Shown here: positions 1 to 10,520 of the stretch, one piece after another | Layout of the letters: every line of letters starts with the position of its first letter | Position numbering within the stretch: the first letter of the stretch is position 1 | Assembly (NCBI GenBank): GCA_004194705.1 | Contig: SADC01001093.1 | Coordinates: 1-64,000 of the forward strand | DNA length: 64,000 nt | Direction of reading: 5' to 3' | From: Ditylenchus dipsaci | Lineage: Eukaryota > Nematoda > Chromadorea > Rhabditida > Anguinidae | Notes under the pieces: generated by a model | Database searches by the model: none | What the model saw: only the letters and a program-made list of their open reading frames with translations | Told to the model about the DNA's origin: nothing | Program-made: the position numbers and the translations under genes

Positions 1-700
1 CAAAGATATGTCTATTGAAGATTTGCATAACTCGACGTTCCTCTGATGTGAAGGATATGTCGGTAGAGAGCCATGGGATCTTGTACACAGAAAATGACAT
101 TGAACTAATTGCAACCAGTCCATCTGCTTATACAGCTTCTTCGCGCTATGGAAATGCCGCGATGGGGTAGATTTAATTTTAAGAGTTCAATATAGAGCCC
201 TTCAAACAACATTTTTTTCAGCTAAACTTTCTACAACTATATAATGCTAGATGCGACCCTGATGTTTCTTACAACATTATAGATGACGTGGAGGGTGCAA
301 AGGGCAGAACAAGAAAAAAGTATCGAGCTTTCTACTGGTGCGACGTCATTGATTTCATCAAGAAAAAACCACCGGTGTGCATCAGCGATTGGCAAGGCAG
401 GCTTTTTAAAATCCGTTGATTGTCTATGAATTAAATCTTTTTTTTCAGAAATTGTGTACCTTGCAGTTACTATTCATCTGGGGGTCCTGTCAGTGAGTTA
501 CTGGAAAATAAAAATGCATTGACTAGAGGACTTCTGCTTCGCCACCTTGCTTTCTTAAATTCCGTAAAGCATAATGGAGACCATAATGGATTATGGAGAA
601 CATATCTCCATTATGGAGAACATAATGGAGACCGTAATGGAGACCCGAGCATAATGGAGAGATCACCATCACAAGCACGGCATTCAAGGGCAATAACCGA
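1..700 (+). CDS. Exon-like open segments of an unrecognised gene (5' part)
   Basis: Several open segments bounded by splice-like signals lie here. Positions 223-416 follow a T-rich acceptor and are rich in charged residues, with the stretches YRAFYWCDVIDF and SDWQGRLFKIR. Positions 450-700 follow another T-rich acceptor and encode a Cys-containing stretch (NCVPCSYYSSGG) running into a segment made of a short tandem repeat. I do not recognise the family, and joining phases could not be fixed. These segments may be upstream exons of the clearer pair at 767-1289. The right-hand neighbour is transposon debris, so decayed transposon coding sequence is an alternative. Confidence 0.25.
570..662. repeat. 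Short imperfect tandem/palindromic repeat, core CATAATGGAGA
   Basis: The core CATAATGGAGA recurs about five times, once as its reverse complement (TCTCCATTATG). The tract sits inside an open frame and encodes repeated HNGD-like residues. It is a local expansion and need not be coding. Confidence 0.7.
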
Positions 701-766
701 ATGATGGGTGGCGCGTAAGTCTAAAAATTCTAATATAATTTAGACGCTTTACTGATTTGATTTTAG

Positions 767-1289
767 TCATGTGGATTGTAGCTTAAGAGGATGGACTCTA
801 CTGTCCTGTGACAGTCATAATGAATTTTTCTCCGCGCGTGGATGCATAGATATGTCCGCAGGTGGTGCTCCGTTTGTGAAAGAACACGCCAAAAATGAAC
901 CAGTGTTTCTCAAAGTGATGCCAAACATGTGCGTCGGCCATATCCCGGAACTAAAGGTGTCTTTGAAATCTCCTATGTATAATTAGATATTTATTTGTCT
1001 CTCTGTCGGCCTACAACTTTTTCAGTTCGACTTATTTTTTTAAATAAATATTTTTGATTTTTTACAGCATGAGCCGTGTAATTACATGATGGCAGCAAAA
1101 GTAATCAAAAAAGTTGAGGATGTGCTAGGCCTAGGCAGAGGTGGTATCATTCCACACTCAACGCATATGGTGCGCGCATGTTCTAATGAAAATTGTGCAC
1201 TCTATAGTTTAATGTTCAGGCTTATGCTGAAAAGGTTAATGATGGACATGTGCAAATGGAGAAAAATCCGACCAGAACTGGTTGTTTAA
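767..1289 (+). CDS. Unrecognised spliced gene, two consecutive exons
   Basis: Exon 767-956 follows TTTTAG and ends AAG|GTGTCT. Exon 1068-1289 follows TTTTTACAG and ends at an in-frame TAA. The two join in phase to give about 135 codons: HVDCSLRGWTLL..., then ...HEPCNYMMAAKVIKKVEDVLG..., ending WRKIRPELVV. The product is Cys- and Met-rich (CSNENCALYSLMF) and basic at its end. No domain is recognised. The consistent splice phase over a 111-bp intron supports real coding origin, current or ancestral. An overlapping open frame runs from 1250 to 1531, so the true end may lie further right if a base is missing, as seen in other genes here. Confidence 0.4.
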
Positions 1290-1640
1290 ATACTATCGCG
1301 ACAAAAATGATGTGGTCCAGCAGAAAATCTATGGACCGTTATCTACAGACTGGCCGCTACTTCAAGGAAATGAATATGTTTCTCAGCACAGTACAGTTTG
1401 CTCGCAGAACAAATCCTGCAATTGACGTGCGTAGATGCAGAAAATACGTTCATCAGATGGGCAGACCACCAAGCGAACTACTCACCACGTCTAGTGTTCT
1501 CGGTAAAATAAAACGAAAACATCATGCATAGTTTTCATTTGCAGCTGATTCATTTCTTTTCACAGCCATAATATTTTTTTGATAAATAAGGTAGAGACGC
1601 GAAAAATTAGCTACAAAAAGAAGTAAATCAGCTGCAAAAA

Positions 1641-1882
1641 TACCGTATATGCCGTATTAATCCCCCACCTCCTCGATCAAAATCGTTTTCCTTGCATTGT
1701 GTTTTGACCTACTTTTTAAAAAGTACTCATACACAAGTCAGCATCTAAATCGTAGCCAGTGAGATGAAATACAAAATGGGTAGTAACTAGCATGAGAGCA
1801 ATCTACAAAAATATGTCGAAAACACAATTCCACAAATACGTTTTTTGAATTAGAGGTGGGGATTAATACAGGATATACGGTA
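1641..1882. repeat. Hairpin MITE, ~240 bp, ends TACCGTATATGCCG
   Basis: The left end (ACCGTATATGCCGTATTAAT) is matched by its near reverse complement at 1853-1882 (ATTAATACAGGATATACGGT). No coding potential is evident. It is a small non-autonomous terminal-inverted-repeat element. Confidence 0.65.
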
Positions 1883-3290
1883 AGTGAGTCATTTGTTAAA
1901 AGAAAGTATGGCCAAAAACATCGTCAAAGAGATTATTAAAATTCTAACATCTTTAGTAAAGAAGGTGTGCAGTCTATTTTTGGATTTGTGGTTATCAACT
2001 TGACATAATTGTATCGCATCAATTAAATTATCCATCGGTAAGTTAATTGATTAAATTATACACATTTGGTATTATAGAGGGAAATATTTTTAGCGCAATG
2101 CGATGGCGACTCCATGAAACAGCTACTCAAAAAATGTTTTCGAGCCGTTCTTTGTTTGTGATTAAATTTTTTGTCTATTAGATTTTAAGGGCCGAAAAAT
2201 GCACGTGAGTCGGACAAGAGCGTCAGCAGGTGTACCTGGAGAGTGGGTTGGAGTGCCAGGAGAGTAGGTAATGGTACCTTCAAATATGTTTACTTTCAGA
2301 TTTTTTAAGTTTTTTGGATTTTTGTATTTTTTTCAGGATTTTTGTTGTTGCAGTTAACTGTTGATTAAATGTTATTTGAAGTTATCGTGAACGCAAACTT
2401 TTTTAATTTAATTTTATCTTATTTGAGCCTTGACAGAGACGAGGGTGTCCGCCGGTAGGCGATCTCCCCAGCTAGAAGAATGGGTAAGCGTGCCAGGGGT
2501 AGTATGCGTTGGGAGCCGATTTTGTTGACTAATTTTTGGCTTAGCCGAGTTTTTGCTGATTATATAAATAAAAAGGTATTAAAGGCATTTCCTGTAAAAA
2601 TAAATCACTTCATATAAACTTTCGTTCCCTCAAATTTTTCAAAATTTTTAGTTTTGGTCTTATTCGAAAGAAGAAGAGAAGAAGAGAAATTCAATTCTGA
2701 GAAAGTTTACCTTTTAATACTCTAATTTAGATCTCGACATATGGCCAATTCAAAGTTTGACCCGTACCGGAAGTCTATAATATGGTTATTTTCTTGCTTC
2801 TTTATACATGTACATCCTTTTATATTTATAGCAAAGACCCCACATATTTTATACCATTTTACGCAGAATAGAGCTGGCTTTCTCATGGTAAAAGCAGTTT
2901 GAGCATATCGACAATTTTTTTATTGCAATTAACACAAAAGTCATATTTCCAAAAACAGAAATTTTCAGATAAAAACTTTTTTTTTGCTCATCTCAAAGTG
3001 CCCCCGGTACGTTTTTTAATGCGGATCCGCAAAGCGCCACCAATTTCAAGTATGATAAAAAAAAGTTTCGGAAAACCTAGGTGACAAAAAGTTGGTAAAT
3101 GAGACAAAAACGTATAAATACTGAAATTTTAATGCTTTTTTTGACTTTCATTCTTTTTAGGATTTTTTTAGCACAGATTTTTTATATGTCGAAATTAAAC
3201 CATATAAATCGTTTGATGCAGAATTAAGCAGGCATTCTTGTGATAATAGTGGTTCCTGCTTGCTCTATATTTTTGTGGAAAAAATAGGTT
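1883..3290. other. Non-coding AT-rich interval
   Basis: No gene, RNA or clear repeat recognised. Only short open frames without family resemblance occur. Confidence 0.6.
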
Positions 3291-3775
3291 TACAGTCAAA
3301 CCTCGATATAGCCCCCTGAGGTCGATTTGGTTGGTTAAATCTAAAATCTAGATAAATGAACCCCCAATATAGTGGCTCTCTAATATAGTGCCCCTCAGGC
3401 CTGGTCCGCGCTAATGAAAAGACCCCCAATATGGTGTCCCCCTCGAAGTACTTGCTGCTGCCATTCACGTAGTGATCCGATGTCGACGGCTCCAGCTTCC
3501 CCTTGCACATCTTTGAACCGGATTTCATGGCGAACTTTTGAACTTCTCAAGCCATCCTCTGCTCGCTTCAAAATTGATGATACCAAGCTGAGCTGCAATA
3601 GCCAGGGTTTTTTTTGCTGAAAATAAAGCAGTATCTTTATCACAAGTAAATCAAATAATTAAGCAAAATCTCACCTACAAAAAATCCCCGCCTACTGGAG
3701 TATTTTGACTATGAATCTGCTTATGCCAAATGACCAGCGCTTCTTCTAATTGATCATACTAGCCTAACTGAAAAC

Positions 3776-3966
3776 GCGCACGTTTTTCTTGACTTCTATC
3801 AATGATTGCCGCCAGAATCGCTTCTTTTTCTTTTAGGATTCTTTGAATGGTGACTCTTGGAATACCAAATCTTTGAACAGTTAGTGATTTTCCTTATTAG
3901 CAGATGCTTCCCTTATCGCCTTCTTCTCCACTAATGTAATAGCACGACGTTTTATTGGAGTAGATA
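3776..3966 (-). pseudogene. Relic of pogo-type transposase N-terminal HTH domain
   Basis: The reverse strand reads, with an interrupting stop, KRRAITLVEKKAIREAS then VQRFGIPRVTIQRILKEKE. This is the layout of the Psq/CENP-B HTH of pogo/Tigger transposases (basic KRR, E-K-AI helix, FGIP.-TI..IL recognition helix). The stop after ...ANKEN and the absence of the DDE domain make it non-functional. Its position just inside the left inverted end is the expected place for a Tigger transposase remnant. Confidence 0.65.
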
Positions 3967-4064
3967 TTTAAAATACCTGAAACATCAAGGATTTACATTC
4001 ACCAAGAATGAACTATAGATATGAACCATAGATCAAAGAAGGTTTTTTAATAAGCACCCTTATA

Positions 4065-4852
4065 TAACGGGTGTACCAAATTCCTTGGGGATTTTCAAAG
4101 TCTTATCTTTCACTGATGTTGTAATCATATCTTTTTTCTTCTAGTATCATTTTTGAGCCCTGTCACTCCTTTTTCAAATGGCACATTGAACTTAGCTTGA
4201 TTATTTTAGATAAGTCACTATTTGGCACCAAACACTTGTGAGGTCATCTTAGGAAGTTGACAAGCGTATTCATCACTTGAACTAATAAAAATTTGAATAA
4301 AATTTCAAGGGTTAGAACATTTTCTTAGCACTATATTGTAGCGCAGCTCAAGCGCTACAAAAAATAATTTCACAGAATGTTTTTTGAAAATCTCAATGTT
4401 GAGATATGGCTTTTTGGAAAAAATCAATTTCTTGAAAAAATGACTAAAATGCAACTTTTTCAACTTTTTCGAATTTTGGTCATTTTTTCAAGAAACTGAT
4501 TTGTTCCAAAAAGCCATATCTCAACATTGAGATATTTAAAAAACATTCTGTAAAATGGGTTTTGTAGCGCTTGAGCTGCGCTACAATATAGTGCTAAGAA
4601 AATATTCTAACCCTTGAAATTTTATTCAAATTTTTATTAGTTCAAGTGATGAATACGCTTGTCAACTTCCTAAGATGACGTGTTTGGTGCCAAATAGTCA
4701 CTTATCTAAAATAATCAAGCTAATTTTAATGTGCCATTTGAAAAAAGGAGTGACAGGGCTCAAAAATGATACTAGAAGAAAAAAAGATATGATTACAACA
4801 TTAGTGAAAGATAAGACTTTGAAAATCCCCAAGGACTTTTGGTACACCCGTT
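4065..4852. repeat. Near-perfect palindrome (foldback element) nested in the pogo element
   Basis: The left arm starts TAACGGGTGTACCAAA and the right arm ends in its complement. Each arm is about 390 bp and the centre is near 4458. The arms are very similar, so the insertion looks younger than the decayed pogo element around it. No open frame of note. Confidence 0.85.
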
Positions 4853-5021
4853 AGTTAAACTCGATATAGTGGCCCCTATAAGTTGGGGAGGAATTGGAAT
4901 TCCAATAATATGGAACCCCAATATAGAATACCCCAATATGGAACCCACATATAGTGGCCCCTTCGATATAGTGGCCCCTAGGCCTGCTCCCGAGGTGGGC
5001 CACTATATCGAGGTTTGACTG

Positions 5022-6085
5022 TACAACAAAAGTTGAACTTTTCAAAACAGCAATTTTAATATTAAAACCTATTTTTCAGTATTTTCAATGTCCGCCGGTA
5101 CGTTTTTCATTACGGAATCAGAAAGCAGGACAAATTTCACGTCACATAGCCGAAAAAATTTACAAAAAGCCGAATGACAAAGAGTTCCCTTTTGAGATAA
5201 AAAAGCGTGTGCACCAAGTTCGGCAAAAATAGCCATTTTCTTAAAAAAACTTGTGTTTTAAAAAGAACATGATATTTGTGTTAATTGCCGATTTTGTCAT
5301 CTAAAATCGATCTTCATGCAAAAACCAATGGCACTATAAGAAAGCCCACTTGGTTTTGCGCCAAAAAATATGATATTTTTAGTTCAAGTATTTAACAAAG
5401 TCTTCTTGAAAAATTCCAGAAAGAAAAAGGATACCGAAAAGTCATTGTAAACTTAGTCGTCTAACTATTTTCAGACTGCATTGACGAGAGAAAGTACAGC
5501 TATAACCTGAAAGACACAATTCTACAGGCAAGGAGCAGAAAAGTCTTTAAGGTTTTGTCTTAATTTTCATGCAAATTTTTCTTTATATATGAATACTTTA
5601 CTTTCCACCTAAGTCCAACTGTAAGGCCTTCTGCGGGTGACAAACTAGAAAGGAAAAGGCCGAAAAGAAAAAGACAAGCTATATGTATTGAGGTGCTTTT
5701 TTCAAATTTTCAAAATAATCACTAACTTGGCAATTTTTTTAATTCTTTAAAGAAGTTATTTGAAGTTCAAAATTTTAAAACTCTTCAAATGTTGAATCAA
5801 AAAGAACAAAATTCTAGATTTTTGGAAAATTTGCCTTCTTTAACTTTTGGATTTTTTATTTTTTAAAATTCGGATGTTCACTTTTTTGTATTTTTTAAAT
5901 TTTAGAATAGTCTAGAAGTTTTTTTGTTTTGTGTCATTCTGCTTATTCCGACTTTAGCAGTAAATACCATTCAAAAATGTAGAAATAAAAAATAAAAATA
6001 AAATATGAAAGAATAAAATAAACTATTTTTTAAATGTCAATGTGATAAATATGTTGTGTTGTACTATCAAAACTTCAAGTGCCTT
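5022..6085. other. Intergenic, with two short exon-like pieces on +
   Basis: Mostly AT-rich non-coding DNA. Positions 5474-5552 (after TTTTCAG; ERKYSYNLKDTILQ...) and 5621-5682 (basic ERKRPKRKRQ) are open and bounded by splice-like signals, but no family is recognised and no complete gene can be built. Confidence 0.3.
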
Positions 6086-6091
6086 TTTATT
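6086..6091 (-). promoter_or_regulatory. Polyadenylation signal AATAAA for collagen 1
   Basis: AATAAA on the minus strand lies about 175 bp downstream of the collagen 1 stop codon. Confidence 0.5.
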
Positions 6092-6263
6092 CTAGATTCT
6101 CATAACCAATTCACTTTCAAATCTTTGCTTTGTAATTCACAAATCCAATTCCGATGTAAGCCAGCAAAAAAATAGACTGAGAATAAGAACAAAAGTAGCT
6201 ACAATTAAAGAAATTTTTGTTGTGTGATCAAGACAAGATCTGCTTCTCCTTTGCCAAAGACAT

Positions 6264-7246
6264 TTAAGAGAATCGACGGACGAAAACGGCAGTTCGGGGC
6301 GGGCAAGGACAGTAAGCAGCGTCCGTTCCCGGCAATCCATTGCTTCCAGCCTGTCCTGGGTGTCCATCTCCTCCTGGCTGTCCTGGTTGACCGGGCTGTC
6401 CAGCTGGTCCTGGTGGTCCGGCCCTCCTGGCTGTCCGGGACCTCCGGCTGTCCTGGGCCTCCTGGGTTCCGGCTGGGCCGGGTGGTCTTTTTGGTCCGGG
6501 AAGACTGGTAGATTTGACTCCTGGTGCACGGGCTGTCCTGGTTGTCCTGGGCCTCCTGGCTTCCTGGCTGTCCGGCTGGTCCGGGTGGTCCTGGTGGGCC
6601 AGGTGGTCCGCTTCCGGCAGATTGTCCTGGTGCTCCTGGCTGTCCTGGGCCTCCGGCTTGTCCTGCTGGTCCGGGTGGTCCAGCTGGTCCTGGAGCTCCG
6701 GCTGGGCACTTGATGCAGGCGGTGTCTTGCTAAAAATAACAGATTTATACGGGGTTTTCAAACTTACAGGCTTAATTTCAGAAATAAAGAAATTTAAAAA
6801 TTTGTATATAAATTGTTAAAAAAAACTCACAGCTGGGCAAGGAGCTCCCTGCTCTCCTGGGCCTCCTGGCTGTCCTGGTTGTCCTGGTCCTCCTGGGCTG
6901 CCAGACTCTCCGGGTGGGCCGGGAGGTCCTGGGGGTCCTGGTGGGCAGTTTGGCACAGATGGGGTGCACTGACAATGGGCTGGCAGACCTCCCTGACGCT
7001 TTTGACGGAAGATGCTGTTGAAGGGGTTCTCTCGTGGCTTGCTTGTGGGGTCACAGAGATCTGCACGTCCATCAACTCAGTCCATGCGCTGTCAGTGTCG
7101 ACTCGGAAAGCCTGGACACCGTCTTGCACACGATTGTTGATGTCGTTGATGGTCACATACAGTTGGGGGACCACCACCAATACTGACATAATAGCCAATG
7201 CGGAGCACGCCGAGGCGACTCCAACAACTACCTTAGCCTCATGCAT
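6264..7246 (-). CDS. Nematode cuticle collagen 1 (two exons, frame-broken in the given sequence)
   Basis: Structural collagen secreted by hypodermis into the cuticle. Exons 6831-7246 and 6264-6729 join in phase 0. The protein starts [20 protein letters not shown], a signal-anchor-like cuticle-collagen N domain. It then has the furin-type site FRQKRQ, a Cys cluster ([11 protein letters not shown]), a Gly-X-Y block, a second Cys cluster (CIKC), long Gly-X-Y blocks and the tail [19 protein letters not shown]. The start is chosen because the ATG directly precedes the N domain, with a TATA box about 110 bp upstream. As written, the frame breaks six times: near 7047-7050 and five times between 6420 and 6560. 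Each is a missing base, usually in a C/G run, and Gly-X-Y resumes at once in the next frame. I read these as sequencing errors, though a recent pseudogene is not excluded. Confidence 0.9.
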
Positions 7247-7354
7247 CTTACTGGGACTTCTTTTTGAACTTTCTTTGCAAAGTTTTTGGAGGAGAAGGGA
7301 CACTTCTACTTCCTGGGGAGTGGAGACACTGAACAATCCAGCCTCTCCTGAGGC

Positions 7355-7361
7355 TTTTATA
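7355..7361 (-). promoter_or_regulatory. TATA box of collagen 1
   Basis: TATAAAA on the minus strand (GGTATAAAAGCC) lies about 110 bp upstream of the collagen ATG at 7246. Confidence 0.6.
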
Positions 7362-9355
7362 CCTATTTTGGGAGGGGAGTGGTTGTGCTGGGGGTTCAAC
7401 GGATGGCTCTCTGCTCAAAGTGATGGGCTGATTTTTCTCTGTTCTTTTTTGGTGCTGCTGAACAGGTTGTCTTTCTTGTTGGCTGTAGTAATAAGTAGGA
7501 AACGCCTGGCTGGTTCCACTCGCCTTGCCTTTTTCGCTGTGGCTTCTTTGTGTGATTGGAAAAAGAGGCCCGTTTAATGTATCTGATTGTCTTTTTTGTA
7601 TTTTCTAACTGCAAGATGGGTAATTAAAAAGAGAAAAGGTTGGGGACTTGTTTGTGTGCTCATTTTGCTTTTGTTGATGATGCTGCAGGTCTTGTTGTTG
7701 GTGGTGTATTGAGTGGGCGAACGAAGAGTAATTAGATGCTGGCTGCAGTAGTAACACGATGAAGGACTTATTTGGCCTAACGAAACAGTTACACCAATTC
7801 GAACACATTCCAGTGAAAAGGTGTAAAGTTAGGTTACACTGTTACGTGTTCCAAAAATTTTTCAGTAAAGTAAAATGTTGTAAAAGAATACTTTAAAAAA
7901 ATGATATGCAAAAAATAAAAACAATCTTTGTTTTTTGAAAAAGATGTCTTAACTGTGTGAAAGTAAGTGAAATTCAAAAAAATTGTAAGATTGTATATGC
8001 AGATAACCTTGAGGTGAATGAGCCGGAAAATAGAAAGCTAAAGTGGGGCAATTCTTCAAGATAAAAGTAATAACAAGCTTTCTGTGCAATTTTTTTCTAT
8101 TGATCTTCTTTTGATGTAAAAAGTTTGTGTTGAAGTATTTTTTTTAAGAAAAAAATTTCCTGAAATTTTTAGACTACGCAATGTGAATTATGCAGTTTTT
8201 TATGAAGAATAATTTTTTGTCCAAAAAGTGTAAAGAAGTTTTTTGAAAGAGTCCAAAATCAGGTTTTTTCTTATCATGGCTTATGTTGAATGAGCCATTT
8301 TTTTGCGGCTTTTGATAGGAGATAACGACCACTTTGCTTCTGCTTGAACGCCTACATATCTTGTTTTGGTTTATGTTGGGTAATATATTAATAATCAAAG
8401 ATGCATTCGCTAGTAATTTGTGTGTGCAGTGAAGAAACAAAAAAACCAACCAGCATAAAAAATGTATTTAAATTGATTTGAAAAAAAACTCCTAAAATAC
8501 AAAGAAGCGGGTGTGACCAAACTACAAAATTACAGAACTTGTCTTTTAATGCCATTATACTTCAAAGTCGGGCTTCGCACTTTATCAATAATTTTTTGTC
8601 AATAAGACTTCCTTGATTTGAAGAGAAAAACAATGCTCAAAATTGTAATATTTGGGCATCATACGGTGGCAGCGGATGTAAACAGGATCAAAGAATAGTA
8701 TGCAAGGTTCAAAAAGTCGCCTTGTAAAATAATAATGTAGTGTTTATGCAAGATAGCGCTCCTCTGCATTGGGCCATTGCTGTTCTCAGTGATAAGATGA
8801 AAAGTTTCCGGATGGCACTAGAAACGTCTGTCACTCTATGTTATTGGTCGCCTTATTTGGCAGCTATGACGCCACTGGAATTCGAGCTGGATTAAATTAA
8901 ACTGTTATCAAGAATTCTTCACAAAACTTCTTTGAGATTTAGTGATGCTAGTTAAGAAAATTGAAAATTTTGTAGAATTCCCAAAAATGCTAAAATATTG
9001 AAGGATTCTTCAATTGTAAAGCTTCAATCAATTTTCCGCAATACTGATCAGAAATTGCACAATCTTTTTAAATTTAAAATTTACAAGAAACGTGGCCGAT
9101 CTTTGAAAAAATGGATCAAGCTTTTGCTAAACACACTCAAAATATAGTGAAAAGAACTATATAGAAGCGGCGTCTGGAGTACTGTAGAGTCGTAAATGGA
9201 TAAAGTAATGAGCAAAAGTGTTATGACTGGATTATTCAAATTTCGTTGCAAATTTCTGTTATTGTTTTTGATGACTTTGTTGAAAAAGTTTAACGAATGT
9301 TTGGTATCATTAAATTTCGTTAGTCAGATGAGATTAACTCATGAGAATGAAAAAT
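7362..9355. other. Upstream/intergenic DNA of collagen 1
   Basis: No gene recognised. Open frames here are short and lack family resemblance. It probably contains the collagen promoter and unannotated AT-rich DNA. Confidence 0.5.
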
Positions 9356-9476
9356 TCGGCTTGTAAATTACTCGATGGTGTGAGGATGGGCCTTTGACTT
9401 TACAGCGAAGCTCAATCTGGCTAAGGCCATCCTCACCACCATCGAGTAATTTACAAGCCGAATTTTTTCATTCTCA
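9356..9476. repeat. Hairpin, arms ~40 bp (AATTCGGCTTGTAAATTACT)
   Basis: ATTCGGCTTGTAAATTACTC followed by GATGGTG and GAGGATGG is repeated as its reverse complement at 9434-9474, around a spacer of about 50 bp. It is a small inverted-repeat element. Confidence 0.75.
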
Positions 9477-9504
9477 TTCATTTTCATTCTCATAACCTCT
9501 ATTT

Positions 9505-9710
9505 TAAAGGGGCATGCCACACTAATAAGAGGTGGTGCCCGGAAAGATTAGCTAATCATTGAACTTCTGTACTTATTTTTCAACTTGGTTTCTAACAAAA
9601 CCATACCTAAAATTTAATTCTAGGCCTTGTTTTGTAGAAACAAGCTAAAAAGTTTGTACAGAACTTCAATGATTTGGAAAAAATTCGAATTCCACAACAT
9701 TTATTGCAAA
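9505..9710. repeat. Inverted-repeat MITE, same family as 58252-58486
   Basis: Left arm CATTGAACTTCTGTACTTAT and TTTCAACTTGGTTTCTAACA; right arm approximates their complements (TGTACAGAACTTCAATGATT). A cleaner relative lies in the hecd-1 intron at 58252-58486. Confidence 0.65.
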
Positions 9711-9764
9711 CATATTCAAGAATATTTTTAAGTAAACTAATAATCAATCATCAAAAGGGCAAAA

Positions 9765-9835
9765 CAGGCATTGGGGATCGAACCCACTAGCAATTTAGAC
9801 TGGCTGACGCGCTTTACCACTGCACTAACATTTTA
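9765..9835 (-). repeat. tRNA-like (Pol III A/B box) sequence, probable SINE or tRNA pseudogene
   Basis: The minus strand shows an A-box-like TTAGTGCAGTGGTAAAGCG and a B-box GGGTTCGATCCC at about tRNA spacing. The acceptor arm does not pair and the T stem is imperfect, so a working tRNA is unlikely. Confidence 0.4.
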
Positions 9836-10520
9836 CTTGTTTATCTCTCCCTATTTTAACCGAGGCCACTTTTTTTTACTCCCGCGAAGGTAGAAGACCA
9901 TTTTACAAAATCTATTTTCGATGATTTTTTGGCCAAAAATGACTAATCCTCTATCCTAAGTTCAAAGAAAACCCTTTATTTAACGTAGATTTTGCCGGCC
10001 CTCAGAAGGTTCAGAATCGAGGTTTGCTGTATTGAAAATTAATATTTGTTATTTTATTAATAAGATTTCATTAAATTTTATCAAAAATATTAAGACGGTA
10101 AATATTTCACTTGCCGCATTCACTTTAACAACCCTTACGGTAAAATAAAACTCTTACGGTTTATAATGGCATAGCGACAAACATAAGAGGCACAAAGTTT
10201 TTCTCTTACTGAACTTCTGCTTTTTTGTCGTCATTTTAATACAGTTTTTCCTATTCCTGTTGAAATCTGGCTCACCTTCAAGCAGAGAATTTTCTTTTGC
10301 TGATCTCGTCTAGCACTGTTTTATTTATTTTTCAGAACTACTCTCGTGTATAACATCTCTACTAAAAAATTTCCAATCTTTTTTCGCTGCAGTTTGATTC
10401 AAATTTATAAAATTTTATTTCTTGTGATGTTTTCTAATAATTTTTCCTGAACATTTCGATGTTACATGAACTCATAAAGAGAACAGCATTTTTTTACATC
10501 GCAAACGGTGAACACTGTTT

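Larger units (their letters stand above)
3293..5021. mobile_element. Decayed pogo/Tigger-type DNA transposon with TA target duplication
   Basis: Inverted ends CAGTCAAACCTCGATATAG (3293) and its complement ending GAGGTTTGACTG (5021) are both flanked by TA, as expected of the pogo/Tigger branch of Tc1/mariner. Subterminal blocks rich in CCCCAATATAGTGG lie at both ends (3350-3440, 4860-4985). Between the left end and 4060, the minus strand carries a relic of a Psq/CENP-B-like helix-turn-helix. Most of the catalytic region is gone, and a 788-bp palindrome occupies 4065-4852. Ends of the same style recur near 20870, 45944 and 50672. Confidence 0.8.

Noticed and set aside
6813..7577. 254-codon open frame on the plus strand over collagen 1
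   Set aside because: It is the antisense shadow of the collagen exon and promoter. The minus strand has the full cuticle-collagen domain order.
9765..9835. Candidate tRNA gene (-)
   Set aside because: The B box is good, but the acceptor stem and one T-stem pair fail.
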